A stretch of 64,000 nt of DNA from CBDDDW01 sp965226805 (GTDB lineage: Bacteria; Chloroflexota; Dehalococcoidia; Lucifugimonadales; JAGWBF01), in contig CBDDDW010000022.1 of assembly GCA_965226805.1 (NCBI GenBank), positions 47,693 through 111,692 of the forward strand, given 5' to 3'. The notes under the pieces were generated by a model that was not told the origin of the DNA, made no database searches, and saw only the letters and a program-made list of their open reading frames with translations. Positions within the stretch are counted from its first letter, which is position 1. Every line of letters starts with the position of its first letter. This document shows positions 16,421-25,484 of this stretch, in pieces. The position numbers and the translations under genes are program-made.

Positions 16421-17473
16421 ATGGACAACGTATCGCTTCAGGTGAAGGAGTATGCGAGGGAGATAGGCTTCGACCTGGTAGGGATAGCCTCCGCGGACAG
16501 TTTTGTAGACCAAGAGGCGATAACTCTGGAGCGGATGCGGGATGGCCTGATGGACGGCCTGCCTTGGTACAACGAGTCCAGGGTCCGGCGTGGGTGCAAC
16601 CCAGGAGAGCTGTTGCCCGGCGCCAAGTCTATCATAACGGTGGGTATCAGCTACCTCCTGCCTGAGGAAGATGGGGCTGAAACGTCTGGATTAGGTGGGA
16701 AGGTGGCACGCTACAGCTGGGGCGACGATTACCACGAGGTATTGAAAGGAAGGCTCAAGGCCCTGGACCAGTGCCTTGAGCCCCGCTTGGGCCGGCCGAT
16801 ACGGGCCCGGTGGTATGTAGATGACGGGCCGATGTTGGACCGGGCCGTTGCGCAGCGAGGCGGCATCGGCTGGTTCGGCAAAAACACCAACATCCTTTCA
16901 CCCTCCCACGGCTCGTGGGTGTTCCTTGGCCAGGTGATTACCGACCTCGAGCTAGAGCCCGACCCCCCACTGAAAAAGACCTGTGGCAACTGTGTCAGGT
17001 GCATTGACGCATGCCCAACGGGGGCCATTGTGGCGCCCTATGTGATAGACAACGTCCGGTGCATCTCCTACCTGACTATCGAGAACCGCGGTCCGATACC
17101 GAGGGGCCTGCGGTCCTTGATGTACGACTGGGTGTACGGATGCGACATATGCCAGGATGTGTGTCCCGTAAACGTGAAGGCGGCGTACTCCAGGGAGCAG
17201 GCCTTCAAGAAGCGCCGCTTCACCACCCTTGACCTGGTGGACATTCTTGCACTGACGGAAGAGGAATTCAGGGAGCGCTTCCGCAAAAGCCCGATTAAGC
17301 GGGCAAAGCGTGTTGGGCTGCAAAGGAACGCCTGCGTCGCCCTGGGCAACACCGGAGACCCTGCCGCGGTGCCGGCTCTGGTGGGCGCGCTAGACCACAG
17401 TGAGCCCTTGGTCCGCGGCCACGCCGCATGGGCCCTGGGGAAGCTGGGAGGCGAGGAGCCTATTCGGTTGTAG
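16421..17473 (+). CDS. queG: Epoxyqueuosine reductase QueG, C-terminus cut by IS3 copy 2
   Basis: 350 aa. QueG catalyses the last step of queuosine synthesis in tRNA, reducing epoxyqueuosine with cobalamin and two [4Fe-4S] clusters. Visible are 'GFDLVGIA' (start of the B12-binding domain), 'RYSWGDDYHEVLKGRL', 'WYVDDGPMLDRAVAQRGGIGWFGKN' (in part), the cluster motifs C188-GN-C-VR-C-IDA-CP and C241-DI-C-QDV-CP with Cys214, and C-terminal HEAT repeats from residue ~305. The last codons and stop (CGG TTG TAG) are made by the IS end at 17469, so the HEAT tail is shortened; catalytic domains are complete and activity may survive. Confidence 0.88.
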   Translation: MDNVSLQVKEYAREIGFDLVGIASADSFVDQEAITLERMRDGLMDGLPWYNESRVRRGCNPGELLPGAKSIITVGISYLLPEEDGAETSGLGGKVARYSWGDDYHEVLKGRLKALDQCLEPRLGRPIRARWYVDDGPMLDRAVAQRGGIGWFGKNTNILSPSHGSWVFLGQVITDLELEPDPPLKKTCGNCVRCIDACPTGAIVAPYVIDNVRCISYLTIENRGPIPRGLRSLMYDWVYGCDICQDVCPVNVKAAYSREQAFKKRRFTTLDLVDILALTEEEFRERFRKSPIKRAKRVGLQRNACVALGNTGDPAAVPALVGALDHSEPLVRGHAAWALGKLGGEEPIRL

Positions 17474-17580
17474 GGTGTCAGCGCAATTGGACACTATTGA
17501 GGCCTAGAAAACCGAAGAGGTTGGGGGTGGTAGAGGCTCCTTCAGAGGGGTAGATTAACCCTAAGTGAAAGGAGTCATTG

Positions 17581-17982
17581 ATGACCCAGGTAGAGGATCA
17601 GGCCAGCCAAGCTGAGGAGCGAAGCCAGGAGACACGAAGCTTCGTGCGTCAGGTCCGTGCAGCGACCCGCCGTAAGTATACCCCTGAAGAGAAGATCCGC
17701 ATCGTCTTGGAGGGGTTCAGACGGGAGACTACCGTTAATGACCTGTGCCGACGGGAAGGAATCAAACCCCACTCCTACTACGCCTGGACGAAGGGGTTCA
17801 TGGAAGCTGGGAAGGAGAGGTTGACTCGGGACAGTGTGCGTGATGCGACCCGGCAAGAGATAGAGCAGCTCAAGCGGGAGAACAGAGAACTGAAGCAGCT
17901 GGTGGGTGAGTTGTCCCTGGAGTTGCACCGCTTCAAAAAAACAGCTCTGCCGCCCCTACACGACAACGGCACCGTCGCATGA
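17581..17982 (+). CDS. IS3-family transposase OrfA (copy 2)
   Basis: 133 aa, identical in sequence to OrfA of copy 1, with the same AAAGGAG ribosome binding site, helix-turn-helix and coiled-coil parts, and A7 frameshift run before the stop. Because orfB downstream is split, this OrfA can at best act as an end-binding inhibitor of the other copies. Confidence 0.85.
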   Translation: MTQVEDQASQAEERSQETRSFVRQVRAATRRKYTPEEKIRIVLEGFRRETTVNDLCRREGIKPHSYYAWTKGFMEAGKERLTRDSVRDATRQEIEQLKRENRELKQLVGELSLELHRFKKTALPPLHDNGTVA

Positions 17983-18492
17983 GCGTAGTGGAACAATCGA
18001 AGGTCGTGGCTGAGGTGGAGCGACATGGTAGAGGGAAGAACAGGCGACTCAGGGAGCTTGGCATTTCCAGGAGCACGTATTATTGGTGGAGGTGGAGGCA
18101 CCGGCAGGGTAGTTGGGAGGGTACGGAAGGAACTGAGAGGCCCTGGAATCGCCTGCGTCCAGAAGAGGAGGCAGTAGTGCTGGCGGCAGCCCGTGGGATG
18201 CCGACCTGGCGAAGCCGGCAGTTGGCGGCTTCGCTCACCGACCACAGAGGCCTATCGGTCTCCGCCTCCACAGTCTATCGTATTCTGAGACGGGAGGGTC
18301 TGGTGAAACGGATCGAATACCAGTTGGCAGCGAGCAAAGAGTACCAGCACAAGACCACAGGGCCCCACCAGCTGTGGGCCACCGATGCCTCCTACTTCCG
18401 TGTAGTGGGATGGGGCTACTACTACCTCGTGACGGTGATGGACGACTACTCCCGGTTCATCTTGGCCTGGAAGGTGCAACGGGACATGACGG

Positions 18493-19859
18493 GTCACGTC
18501 CCATAGAGTGGTGTAAGAGTACGTCATCCTGCTGATATTGTCTAGGCCGCTGCCTCTGCGAGTTCGGCTCTGGGTAGAGCTTCGTTGGAGGTGGTTACCT
18601 CCTGTGTCATGTATCGACGGCCGACGGCCCACTCGTCGTGCTGCTCAGCTAGGACGGCGCCGACCATGCGACGGACAGCTGGGCGGTTAGGGAAGATGCC
18701 CACCACATCGGTGCGGCGCCGTATCTCCTTGTTGAGACGCTCCAGGGGGTTGTTGGACCAGATCTTCTTCCAGTGGGCGAGTGGGAAGCTGGAGAAGGCC
18801 AGGACGTCGGGTCCAGCCTCGTCCAGTCGAGAGGCGACCTGTGGGAACGGGTCCTGGAGCTGAGCAATCACCCGCTCGAGTTGGGCATGCACTTCCTGAG
18901 GGGACGGCTGCTGGTAGATGGTGCGTACCATGGTGGCCACCCAGGGCTGAGCGCTCCTGGGGACCCGAGTGAGCAGGTTGGTCATGAAGTGGGTGCGGCA
19001 CCGCTGCCAACTGGCCCCACCGAAGACAGTTGCGATGGCATCCCTGAGTCCCTGATGAGCGTCCGATACCACCAGTTCCACCCCGCCGAGGCCCCTGGCG
19101 ACCAGTGAGCGCAGGAAGGCTAACCAGAAGGCGCCGTCTTCACTGGTACCCACGTCCATCCCAACGATCTCACGCTTGCCCTCGCTATTGACCGCCGTCG
19201 CCACCACCACGCTGACGTTGACTATCCTACCGGCCTCTCTGACCTTCTGGGTTAGTGCGTCCAGCCACAGGTAGGGATATGATCCGCCGTCCAGCGGCCG
19301 ACCCAGGAAGCTCTCCACCACCCCGTCCAGCTCCTGGCAGATACGCGACACTTGGCTCTTTGAGATACCCTCGCACCCAAGAGCCTTGACCAGATCATCC
19401 ACTCGCCTCGTCGATACACCCTCCACATACGCCTGCTGGATCACCGCCAGCAGAGCTCGCTCGCTGCGACGCCGTGGCTCCAGCAGGCTCGGAAAGTAGC
19501 TCCCCTCCCTCAGCTTGGGTATCTGCAACTCCATGGTCCCTACGCGAGTGTCCCATGCTCGAGACCGGTACCCGTTGCGCTGGGTCACCCGCTCAGGGTT
19601 GCGTTCTCCATACCCAGCACCGGTCCTCGATGACACATCAGCCTCCATGATCTCCTCGACCAGCACTCTCAGTGCCTCTCGTAGAAAGTCCACGTCACCG
19701 TCGACTCCCCTCTTGCGCATTAGCTCAAGCAGGTCCATCCTTTCCTTGACCACCGTTGTCCTCCTTTCTCAGGCTCGTCTTTGCCCGCTAAGGATGACGT
19801 GGTGGTCTCTCTTCATCCAGACCCTCTACTCTTGTTACACCACTTCCTGGGACTCTACT
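18493..19859 (-). mobile_element. IS256-family insertion sequence inside IS3 copy 2
   Basis: 1367 bp. Ends are imperfect inverted repeats: GTCACGTCCCATAGAGTGG... on the left, and AGTAGAGTCCCAGGAAGTGG... on the reverse strand from the right, both followed by TGTAA. Flanked by a 9-bp direct repeat ACATGACGG (18484-18492 and 19860-19868), the duplication size expected for IS256. One transposase gene on the minus strand. Confidence 0.88.
18542..19753 (-). CDS. IS256-family (Mutator-type) transposase
   Basis: 403 aa. Recognisable signatures: 'YGERNPERVTQRNGYRSRAWDTRVG', 'LWLDALTQKVREAGRIVNV' with the first catalytic Asp, 'GVELVVSDAHQGLRDAI' with the second, 'WQRCRTHFMTNLL' (C-x-x-H of the family) and 'SNNPLERLNKEIRRRTDVVGIFPN' with the Glu. 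Length and motif order are standard. The protein moves the surrounding element. It appears intact. Confidence 0.92.
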   Translation of the reverse strand: MVKERMDLLELMRKRGVDGDVDFLREALRVLVEEIMEADVSSRTGAGYGERNPERVTQRNGYRSRAWDTRVGTMELQIPKLREGSYFPSLLEPRRRSERALLAVIQQAYVEGVSTRRVDDLVKALGCEGISKSQVSRICQELDGVVESFLGRPLDGGSYPYLWLDALTQKVREAGRIVNVSVVVATAVNSEGKREIVGMDVGTSEDGAFWLAFLRSLVARGLGGVELVVSDAHQGLRDAIATVFGGASWQRCRTHFMTNLLTRVPRSAQPWVATMVRTIYQQPSPQEVHAQLERVIAQLQDPFPQVASRLDEAGPDVLAFSSFPLAHWKKIWSNNPLERLNKEIRRRTDVVGIFPNRPAVRRMVGAVLAEQHDEWAVGRRYMTQEVTTSNEALPRAELAEAAA

Positions 19860-20479
19860 ACATGACGGCCAACTCCCTCATAGAGGTGGTCCAGGAAGCT
19901 GTTGACTCTACTGGTATGACTGATGTACCTCTGGAGGATCGGACCAAGCTCCTCTCAGATAATGGCTCAGGTTATGTATCGCGGGCCTTCCGCGAGTACA
20001 TGCGGGTGGTGGGCATTCGCCACGTCCTGGCAGCACCCTATCACCCTCAGACCAACGGGACGCTGGAGAGATATCACCGAACCCTGAAAGACGACATTAA
20101 CCAGGTGCCATACGAGGTGGTGGAAGACCTGGAGGCGGCCATCCGGGACTTCGTCGAGTTCTACAACTACCGAAGATATCATCAGGCGCTCAGGGTTGTA
20201 ACTCCGGCTGACGTGCTGGAAGGCCGTCTGGAGACAATTCTAGCCCAGAGGAAGGAGGTACAGCGAGAGACTTTTGACCGGCGGAGGCGGTACAATCAGG
20301 AGGTCAGAGAAACCCTCAAACCAGGAGCTTCTTCACCCCAATCTCTCGGACCCAGAACTGTCCAAAACCGCTGACACCCAACACCCCAACTATGAAAAAA
20401 TTGGGCCACCAGGTGGCTTGAGGCTCCTCGGCGTTCTGACTGATTTCGGATGGGGTCACGTGACCTCTAACGGCCTTTT

Positions 20480-21619
20480 TCAAACGGCAGGCGCCTGTTT
20501 GTCGCGATTGAGAGCCCTCTCGAGGACCTCCTCGTACTGCGCCCCGACCTTCCACCAGGCGAAGTCCCTCACGAACCTTAGGCTGTTAGCGGAAAGCCTG
20601 GTGTACAGCTCATCGTCCGTTAGCACCTGGAGAACGCTCTCGGCCAGGGAGGCAATATCGCCGAACGGGTATCGAAGTCCGTTGCTGTTGTGCCGCACCG
20701 CACCCTCTGGGACGGCACTGCTGGCAACCACCGGCGTTCCGCAGGCGTTAGCTTCAAGGACAACTACACCGAACCCTTCCACGGAGGACGGGAGGACGCA
20801 GACTCGGCAGCTCCTCAACATTTTCCTCTTTTCCTCTTCCGTAATGTCGAACAAGAACTCAACGCTTTCTTTCAGGTCTAACTCCTCTACAAGCTTGCCC
20901 AGCTCCTGCTCATACTTTCTGTCATCGTGCCTCCCTGCCAGGATAAGCTGCGCTTGAGGTATCTGCGTCACCACTTGCTTCATAGCCAGCACCAGTTGGT
21001 GGGGGCACTTGTAGCGTCTGAACTTCCCTAGCCAGACGATGCGCGGCTCGGACACGGGCCCAGTTCCCTCTTGATTGAGCCATTCTTCCCTGAGGCTGGC
21101 CGGCAGGACAAAAATGTTCTCCTTCCTGAAGCCTATAGTTGGGAAAACCTCGCGCCAGTCTTGGGTATTTGTTCTCACCAGGGTATTGCGGTGAAGGTAG
21201 GCCGTCAATCGTTCCAGCACATTGAGAAGAGGAACCAGAACCCTGGGATACTGGCTGATAAATAGATCCCTATGAATCTGGTGCCATTCGGTTACGATGG
21301 GCACTCTCACATAGAGGGGCGCAAACCGTGGGATACGGGACCCGCCGAATCCCTCCTCGACGACCACGTCATATCTGCCCTTGCAGTGGAGCATGTAGTA
21401 CATAAATGTACGGAACCATAGTGATAATATGCCACCCAACCGTACCACCTTGACTTCATCCAGCAGCTCCTCTTTTGGCGCTCCTCGGAAGCCGCTGGTC
21501 AGGAAGGTCACCGCATGGCCGACGGAGGCCAGGTAGGAGGCGAATTCCCAGGGCTGTATGTCCCCGCCAGATGCGCCGGGGTTGAGCGGGTCCCTGGTAA
21601 TCATGAATAGTACCTTCAT
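20480..21619 (-). CDS. Glycosyltransferase family 4
   Basis: 379 aa from ATG 21619 (MKVLFMITRDPLNPGASGGD). GT-B fold: N-terminal Rossmann part with 'GGDIQPWEFASYLASVGHAVTFLTSGF', C-terminal part with 'RIVWLGKFRRYKCPHQLVLAM', 'QLILAGRHDD' and the donor-site motif 'PSSVEGFGVVVLEANACGTPVVASS' (E-x7-E). It should add a sugar from a nucleotide donor to a surface glycan. The start overlaps the GT2 stop (ATGA), so it is the last gene of the minus-strand glycan operon. A longer frame upstream of 21619 lies in the GT2 gene and is not used. Confidence 0.85.
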   Translation of the reverse strand: MKVLFMITRDPLNPGASGGDIQPWEFASYLASVGHAVTFLTSGFRGAPKEELLDEVKVVRLGGILSLWFRTFMYYMLHCKGRYDVVVEEGFGGSRIPRFAPLYVRVPIVTEWHQIHRDLFISQYPRVLVPLLNVLERLTAYLHRNTLVRTNTQDWREVFPTIGFRKENIFVLPASLREEWLNQEGTGPVSEPRIVWLGKFRRYKCPHQLVLAMKQVVTQIPQAQLILAGRHDDRKYEQELGKLVEELDLKESVEFLFDITEEEKRKMLRSCRVCVLPSSVEGFGVVVLEANACGTPVVASSAVPEGAVRHNSNGLRYPFGDIASLAESVLQVLTDDELYTRLSANSLRFVRDFAWWKVGAQYEEVLERALNRDKQAPAV

Positions 21620-22683
21620 TTGATGCTTCCCCGGCCAGCTTTCTCGTTGGCCGCGCGATGCTGACGTTTTGGGGGGTTGTACGTCATGATATGCCAGATC
21701 ATCGATATGCCGACGTGGAGCCCTCTCCATACGCTCCGGCTCGCCCCCTTAGAGTCGCCGATTCGACGCCGGAAGGTGATCGGAATCTCGATTATGGAGA
21801 GCTTTCGGGACAGCGCAGCCATGATCATATGTGGTGAGAAGTGGACTCCTCCCACGTCAAGCTCGTCTATAATCTTCTCCAGGGCTTCCCGCCGTATGGC
21901 CCTGAACGTGCAGCCCAGGTCGCTCAATCGGGCCGCTCCAATGAACTGCAGGTTCCAGAATTTTAACATGAGGAGCGTACTGGCGAAGATGTTGCCCCAG
22001 GTGAAGAAATAATCCATCTGGGAGTTGCCTTCCACCAGGCCCGGCACCACCCTGGTTCCAACGATCATGTCCGCCTGATCAATGTAGGCTCGGAATTTGC
22101 TCAAGTCCCCGGCCACGAAACTCCCGTCCCCTTCGGTGAGGACGACAATGTCCGCCCCCGGGACCTTTAGCGCCTCTTGGAGGCCGCGGATGCAGGCGTA
22201 ACCGTAGCCCTGGCGAGTCTCCTCCACCACTTTAGCGCCGGCCGCGGCGGCCAGCGCTAAAGTGTCGTCGCGGCTGTTATTGTCGATGACGATTACCTCC
22301 GCGACGCCTTCCTGGGACTTGAACTCCTCAACCACGCCGGAGATAGCGTCCGCTTCGTTGTAGGCGGTGATGGCGACGACGATATTCATCGTCGCCGCCG
22401 GGCCTGACTTCGCTCCAAAAGCCGGAGCCCTGCTGTCCGCCTGCCAGCCCGCGGTGCCCTTCCTTTTGACCAGGCGCGTCTTCACTATCACTACCAGCAT
22501 TAGAGCCACCAGGGTGAACAGGCCCCAGAGTAGGAAATTCGCAATGAACAACCTCATCCCGCTGACGAAGTCTAGGAAGGCCAATGCGTCCACGGGCAGG
22601 GCCCGGAGCAGCAGAGCGAAGGGATGCAGAAGGCTCCCTAGCAAGGCTAGAGTCAGCACTATCAAGACTGCGTAAAGTAGCAT
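21616..22683 (-). CDS. Glycosyltransferase family 2, membrane-anchored
   Basis: 355 aa. Two hydrophobic N-terminal segments (residues ~1-30 and ~42-70) anchor it to the membrane. The catalytic domain begins 'TMNIVVAITAYNEADAISGVVEEF', with 'VIVIDNNSRDDT' and the metal-site region 'IVVLTEGDGSFVAGDL'. 'SDLGCTFRAIRREALEKI' is typical of dolichyl/undecaprenyl-phosphate sugar transferases of the GT2 group. Likely it transfers a sugar to a lipid carrier or growing glycan on the cytoplasmic face. It sits between the flippase and the GT4, with short gaps and an overlap. Confidence 0.8.
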   Translation of the reverse strand: MLLYAVLIVLTLALLGSLLHPFALLLRALPVDALAFLDFVSGMRLFIANFLLWGLFTLVALMLVVIVKTRLVKRKGTAGWQADSRAPAFGAKSGPAATMNIVVAITAYNEADAISGVVEEFKSQEGVAEVIVIDNNSRDDTLALAAAAGAKVVEETRQGYGYACIRGLQEALKVPGADIVVLTEGDGSFVAGDLSKFRAYIDQADMIVGTRVVPGLVEGNSQMDYFFTWGNIFASTLLMLKFWNLQFIGAARLSDLGCTFRAIRREALEKIIDELDVGGVHFSPHMIMAALSRKLSIIEIPITFRRRIGDSKGASRSVWRGLHVGISMIWHIMTYNPPKRQHRAANEKAGRGSIK

Positions 22684-22704
22684 CCGTTAGCCGCCCCAAC
22701 CCAG

Positions 22705-24000
22705 CTAATTCCCCCGAGGGGCCACGGAGGACACGTGGGCGGCCTCCCAGCCTTCAGAAGGCTTTACCCGTACTACCGCTGTAAATGCCCAGCTTGAGAA
22801 GGCCAGAGAAGCGTTCACACTAAGCAGGACCAGGATCACCTGAGTCAGTGATTGGTGGAGCACATAGATCAGTGCAAGCTCCAACACAATGTGAGGTAGC
22901 AGCAAGAGATACAAATAGGCCGTCTGCCCCGTGGCGAGGTGGTAATAGAGGAACACTACTGCCAGGGAGAAAAGGAACATGGCACCGGCGTAGAGGGGGA
23001 CGAGGTCCTCCGCGCCATCGTAATCCCCTCCCAGAGCGACGTTAAGAGTGAATTTCGGGAGGAGGATAAAAACCAGACTGACAGCACCTGACAGAAGCGC
23101 GGTCAGCCCCAGTCCCCGGTACAGGAGCCCACTGGTGGAGTTTCCCAGAGCCCAATGGTGGACGATCTTGGGGAACAGGACCAGAGAGACAGCCATGGGC
23201 AGAAACAGGACTATGCGCCCCAGGATAGAGGCCGCCGTGTACAGGCCGGCATCGACCGGCGAGAAGAAGTGGCGCACGATAACCACGTCAGCACTGGTAG
23301 GTATGAATATGGCCAGGGAGCCGATCACCGTAGGAACCAGGAACCTGGCAAAGGTCCCAATTGGAAGGGCCTTCAGGGAAACGGTGGCGGGAGGCCGGAT
23401 CATTGCCAGCCCCAGTGCAGTCGCAAGGAGACTGGCGACGCCTATAGCCGCCAGCACTCCGGTGATCCCCAACTTCAAGCCCAGTGCTGCCAGACCGAGT
23501 AGAAGCCGGCTTGAGGCATTCACCAGGAGGTTGCCGGCAAAGAACCTGAACCTCTGAGCTCCCTGGAGGGCCCCTTGGGTAACGGGCATCAGAATTGACA
23601 CACCCACCACGACGCCGGTGGCTATGATGGGCGCCAGACTTCCGCTGTGGAGATATGAGCGTATGAGAGGGGTAGCCAGGCCAAAAGCTAGAAGGATCGC
23701 TCCAGCTAGCAGCAACATCTGGAGCATTGCCGATGTCACCAGCGGCCCGGTGCCGGTCCCGCCATTCTCCTCTCCAGAGTTGGCGACGAACTTGGCGATA
23801 GAGACACGTACTCCGTTGGACAGAGCACCACTCAGGTAGATTATCCCGAACAGTGCCCCGAAGAGTCCGTAATCCGCTGGGCTAAGGCTCCGTCCGACGG
23901 CGACGTGGAATACGTACAGGAGTGCATTGGCGAGGACGGTAGCTACCCACACTTGCCCCAACTGAACCAACAGACGTGGATTTAAGGTAGCCAGTTTCAT
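22705..24000 (-). CDS. Oligosaccharide flippase (Wzx/MATE-like)
   Basis: 431 aa, highly hydrophobic, about 12 predicted membrane segments. N-terminal 'LVQLGQVWVATVLANALLYVFHVAVGRSLSPADYGLFGALF' (shown in part) has the family pattern of Wzx/RfbX flippases (A-x-x-LG-x-x-x-YG), followed by 'LSNGVRVSIAKFVA'. It should translocate lipid-linked glycan across the membrane. Its first 119 bases overlap the C-terminal reading frame of the epimerase gene upstream, an unusual arrangement. The start at 24000 fits the family N-terminus. Confidence 0.8.
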   Translation of the reverse strand: MKLATLNPRLLVQLGQVWVATVLANALLYVFHVAVGRSLSPADYGLFGALFGIIYLSGALSNGVRVSIAKFVANSGEENGGTGTGPLVTSAMLQMLLLAGAILLAFGLATPLIRSYLHSGSLAPIIATGVVVGVSILMPVTQGALQGAQRFRFFAGNLLVNASSRLLLGLAALGLKLGITGVLAAIGVASLLATALGLAMIRPPATVSLKALPIGTFARFLVPTVIGSLAIFIPTSADVVIVRHFFSPVDAGLYTAASILGRIVLFLPMAVSLVLFPKIVHHWALGNSTSGLLYRGLGLTALLSGAVSLVFILLPKFTLNVALGGDYDGAEDLVPLYAGAMFLFSLAVVFLYYHLATGQTAYLYLLLLPHIVLELALIYVLHQSLTQVILVLLSVNASLAFSSWAFTAVVRVKPSEGWEAAHVSSVAPRGN

Positions 24001-24538
24001 TCTTCACACGCCAGGAAATACCGGCAGTCCACACGCAATACCGGTACATAGACAACCATTTAGTGGGCGTGGACCAATCCGCTCCCACCTCTTCGATTCC
24101 ATATCGAATCTCATCCGGGTCGTCTGGATTGTACTTCTCCCATATGTGGTACATCAGGATGGCTTCCTCCCTGGTGTGGTTCCGCCAACCGTGCAGCACT
24201 CCCGGCGGTATACGCAAAATCTTCCCATCGTACTGAGAAAGACTGATGAACCGCCAACGGTATGTGCCGTCGTCGTTCGGAATGGCCAGTCCCACCTTGA
24301 AGGCGCCCTTTATGACGAACCACTCATCGTATTGCCTCCTGTGAGCGTGCCAAGCGGTGACGGCCCCGGGATAGGCATGGGTGATGTTGATGTCGCCGGT
24401 TACTACGCCGAAGACGTCACAATACCGCCGGCCCCGGTCATCGTCGTACCGACGCGCTACTTCCCGAAGCTCTGCGAAACCCTCTACGGCCTTCATGTGT
24501 TCCAGGTTGCTGTGGTGGGTTAAACCAGTGGCAGCCAT
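23882..24538 (-). CDS. RmlC-like cupin, dTDP-4-dehydrorhamnose 3,5-epimerase-type
   Basis: 218 aa. The cupin core is clear: 'RRYCDVFGVVTGDINITHAYPGAVTAWHAHRRQYDEWFVIKGAFKVGL' (described in part; metal/substrate His in W-H-x-H) and 'LRIPPGVLHGWRNHTREEAILMYHIWEKYNPDDPDEIRY'. The P-P-G-V-x-H-G motif is characteristic of RmlC. It probably epimerises a dTDP-keto sugar made by the dehydratase two genes upstream. Residues after ~165 ('MYRYCVWTAGISWRV...') look unconserved and overlap the flippase gene, so the natural end may have been lost by a frameshift. Confidence 0.72.
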   Translation of the reverse strand: MAATGLTHHSNLEHMKAVEGFAELREVARRYDDDRGRRYCDVFGVVTGDINITHAYPGAVTAWHAHRRQYDEWFVIKGAFKVGLAIPNDDGTYRWRFISLSQYDGKILRIPPGVLHGWRNHTREEAILMYHIWEKYNPDDPDEIRYGIEEVGADWSTPTKWLSMYRYCVWTAGISWRVKNETGYLKSTSVGSVGASVGSYRPRQCTPVRIPRRRRTEP

Positions 24539-24565
24539 GCCAGCTCCTCCTAAGAACCTATAAAA

Positions 24566-25456
24566 TCAGCCTTTGGCGGCCGTTTCAAGCCGCATCCGCT
24601 CGCGGCTCTGGTCCCGGTATTCTTCCAGTGCCTCTCGCCACGGCCGCAGGGGGCCATACCCGTCCTCGAGGAGGCGGTGGTTATCCAGCACAGAGTAGCG
24701 TGGCCTACGTACATTGGACCCGAACTCCGCAGACGTCACCGGCAACACTTCTACTTTTGGATCCCACAGCTCGAAGATGGCCGTGGCGAACTCGTACCAC
24801 GAGCAGGACCCGCTGTTTGTAACGTGGAACACTCCCTGGGCCTGGCTCTCCACCAGCGCCCTAACCGTACGAGCAACATCCCGAGTGTATGTGGGAGACA
24901 GGACCTGGTCGGTGACTACGGACACGCTGCGCCTTTCTCGGCCCAGGCGAAGCATCGTCTCCACGAAATTTCCGCCCTTACCGGAAGAGCCGGCCAGCCC
25001 GTAGAGTCCCGAGGTCCTGACTATCTGGTGTTTGCGACACCAGTTCCCCACGAAGTTCTCCCCTGCGGCCTTGGACGCGCCGTAAACGTTGACGGGATTC
25101 GGCGTCGCCTCGATTCTATAAGGGCTCCTCTGGTCTCCGCCGAACACATAGTCGGTGCTCAGGTGAACCAGCAGCGCATCCAGCTGGTCGCACACCTTCG
25201 CAAGGTTCAAAACAGCATGGCAGTTCACTGCAAAGGCCCGCTCTACATCCTGTTCGCAGGCTTCAACGTTGGTGAAGGCGGCTGTGTTAACAACCACCTG
25301 GGGACTGAACGCGGTTAAAGCGTCAGCTACTTTCTGATGGTCGCAGATCTCCAACTCGCGGTGTGTCAGCGGCACCAGCTCTTCGACCGATGAAGCGAAC
25401 TCCCCGCACAAGTCGGTCCCAAGCTGTCCGTCTGCCCCGAGAATCACCACTCTCAT
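24566..25456 (-). CDS. rfbD: dTDP-4-dehydrorhamnose reductase
   Basis: 296 aa short-chain reductase. Cofactor loop 'VVILGADGQLGTDLCGEF', then 'LEICDHQKVADAL', 'PQVVVNTAAFTNVEACE' (a highly typical RfbD motif), 'LLVHLSTDYVFGGDQ', the Y-x-x-x-K motif in 'NVYGASKAAGENFVGN', and 'IVRTSGLYG'. It reduces dTDP-4-dehydrorhamnose (or a related keto sugar) with NAD(P)H. It follows the 4,6-dehydratase in the same operon, 28 bases downstream. Confidence 0.9.
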   Translation of the reverse strand: MRVVILGADGQLGTDLCGEFASSVEELVPLTHRELEICDHQKVADALTAFSPQVVVNTAAFTNVEACEQDVERAFAVNCHAVLNLAKVCDQLDALLVHLSTDYVFGGDQRSPYRIEATPNPVNVYGASKAAGENFVGNWCRKHQIVRTSGLYGLAGSSGKGGNFVETMLRLGRERRSVSVVTDQVLSPTYTRDVARTVRALVESQAQGVFHVTNSGSCSWYEFATAIFELWDPKVEVLPVTSAEFGSNVRRPRYSVLDNHRLLEDGYGPLRPWREALEEYRDQSRERMRLETAAKG

Positions 25457-25484
25457 GTTGCGGATTCGACTGCCTCTCCCCTAC

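Larger units (their letters stand above)
17979..20374 (+). pseudogene. IS3-family OrfB split by an IS256 element (copy 2)
   Basis: The first part (17979-18492) carries the HTH segment and the first catalytic Asp ('LWATDASYFRV', 'MDDYSRFILAWKVQRDMT'). It then runs into the guest element and stops after a few foreign residues. The second part (from 19861) resumes with 'MTANSLIEVVQEAVDSTG' and holds the second Asp and the Glu. Joining the parts over one copy of ACATGACGG restores the 339-aa OrfB. Confidence 0.85.
17469..20383 (+). mobile_element. IS3-family insertion sequence, copy 2, interrupted by an IS256 element
   Basis: Same ends as copy 1 (TGTAGGGTGTCAGCG at 17469; CGCTGACACCCAACA ending 20383). 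The orfB gene is split at 18492/19860 by an IS256-family element with a 9-bp target duplication. Without the guest the copy would match copy 1 in length. Flanks GGT and CCC show no target duplication. Confidence 0.88.
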
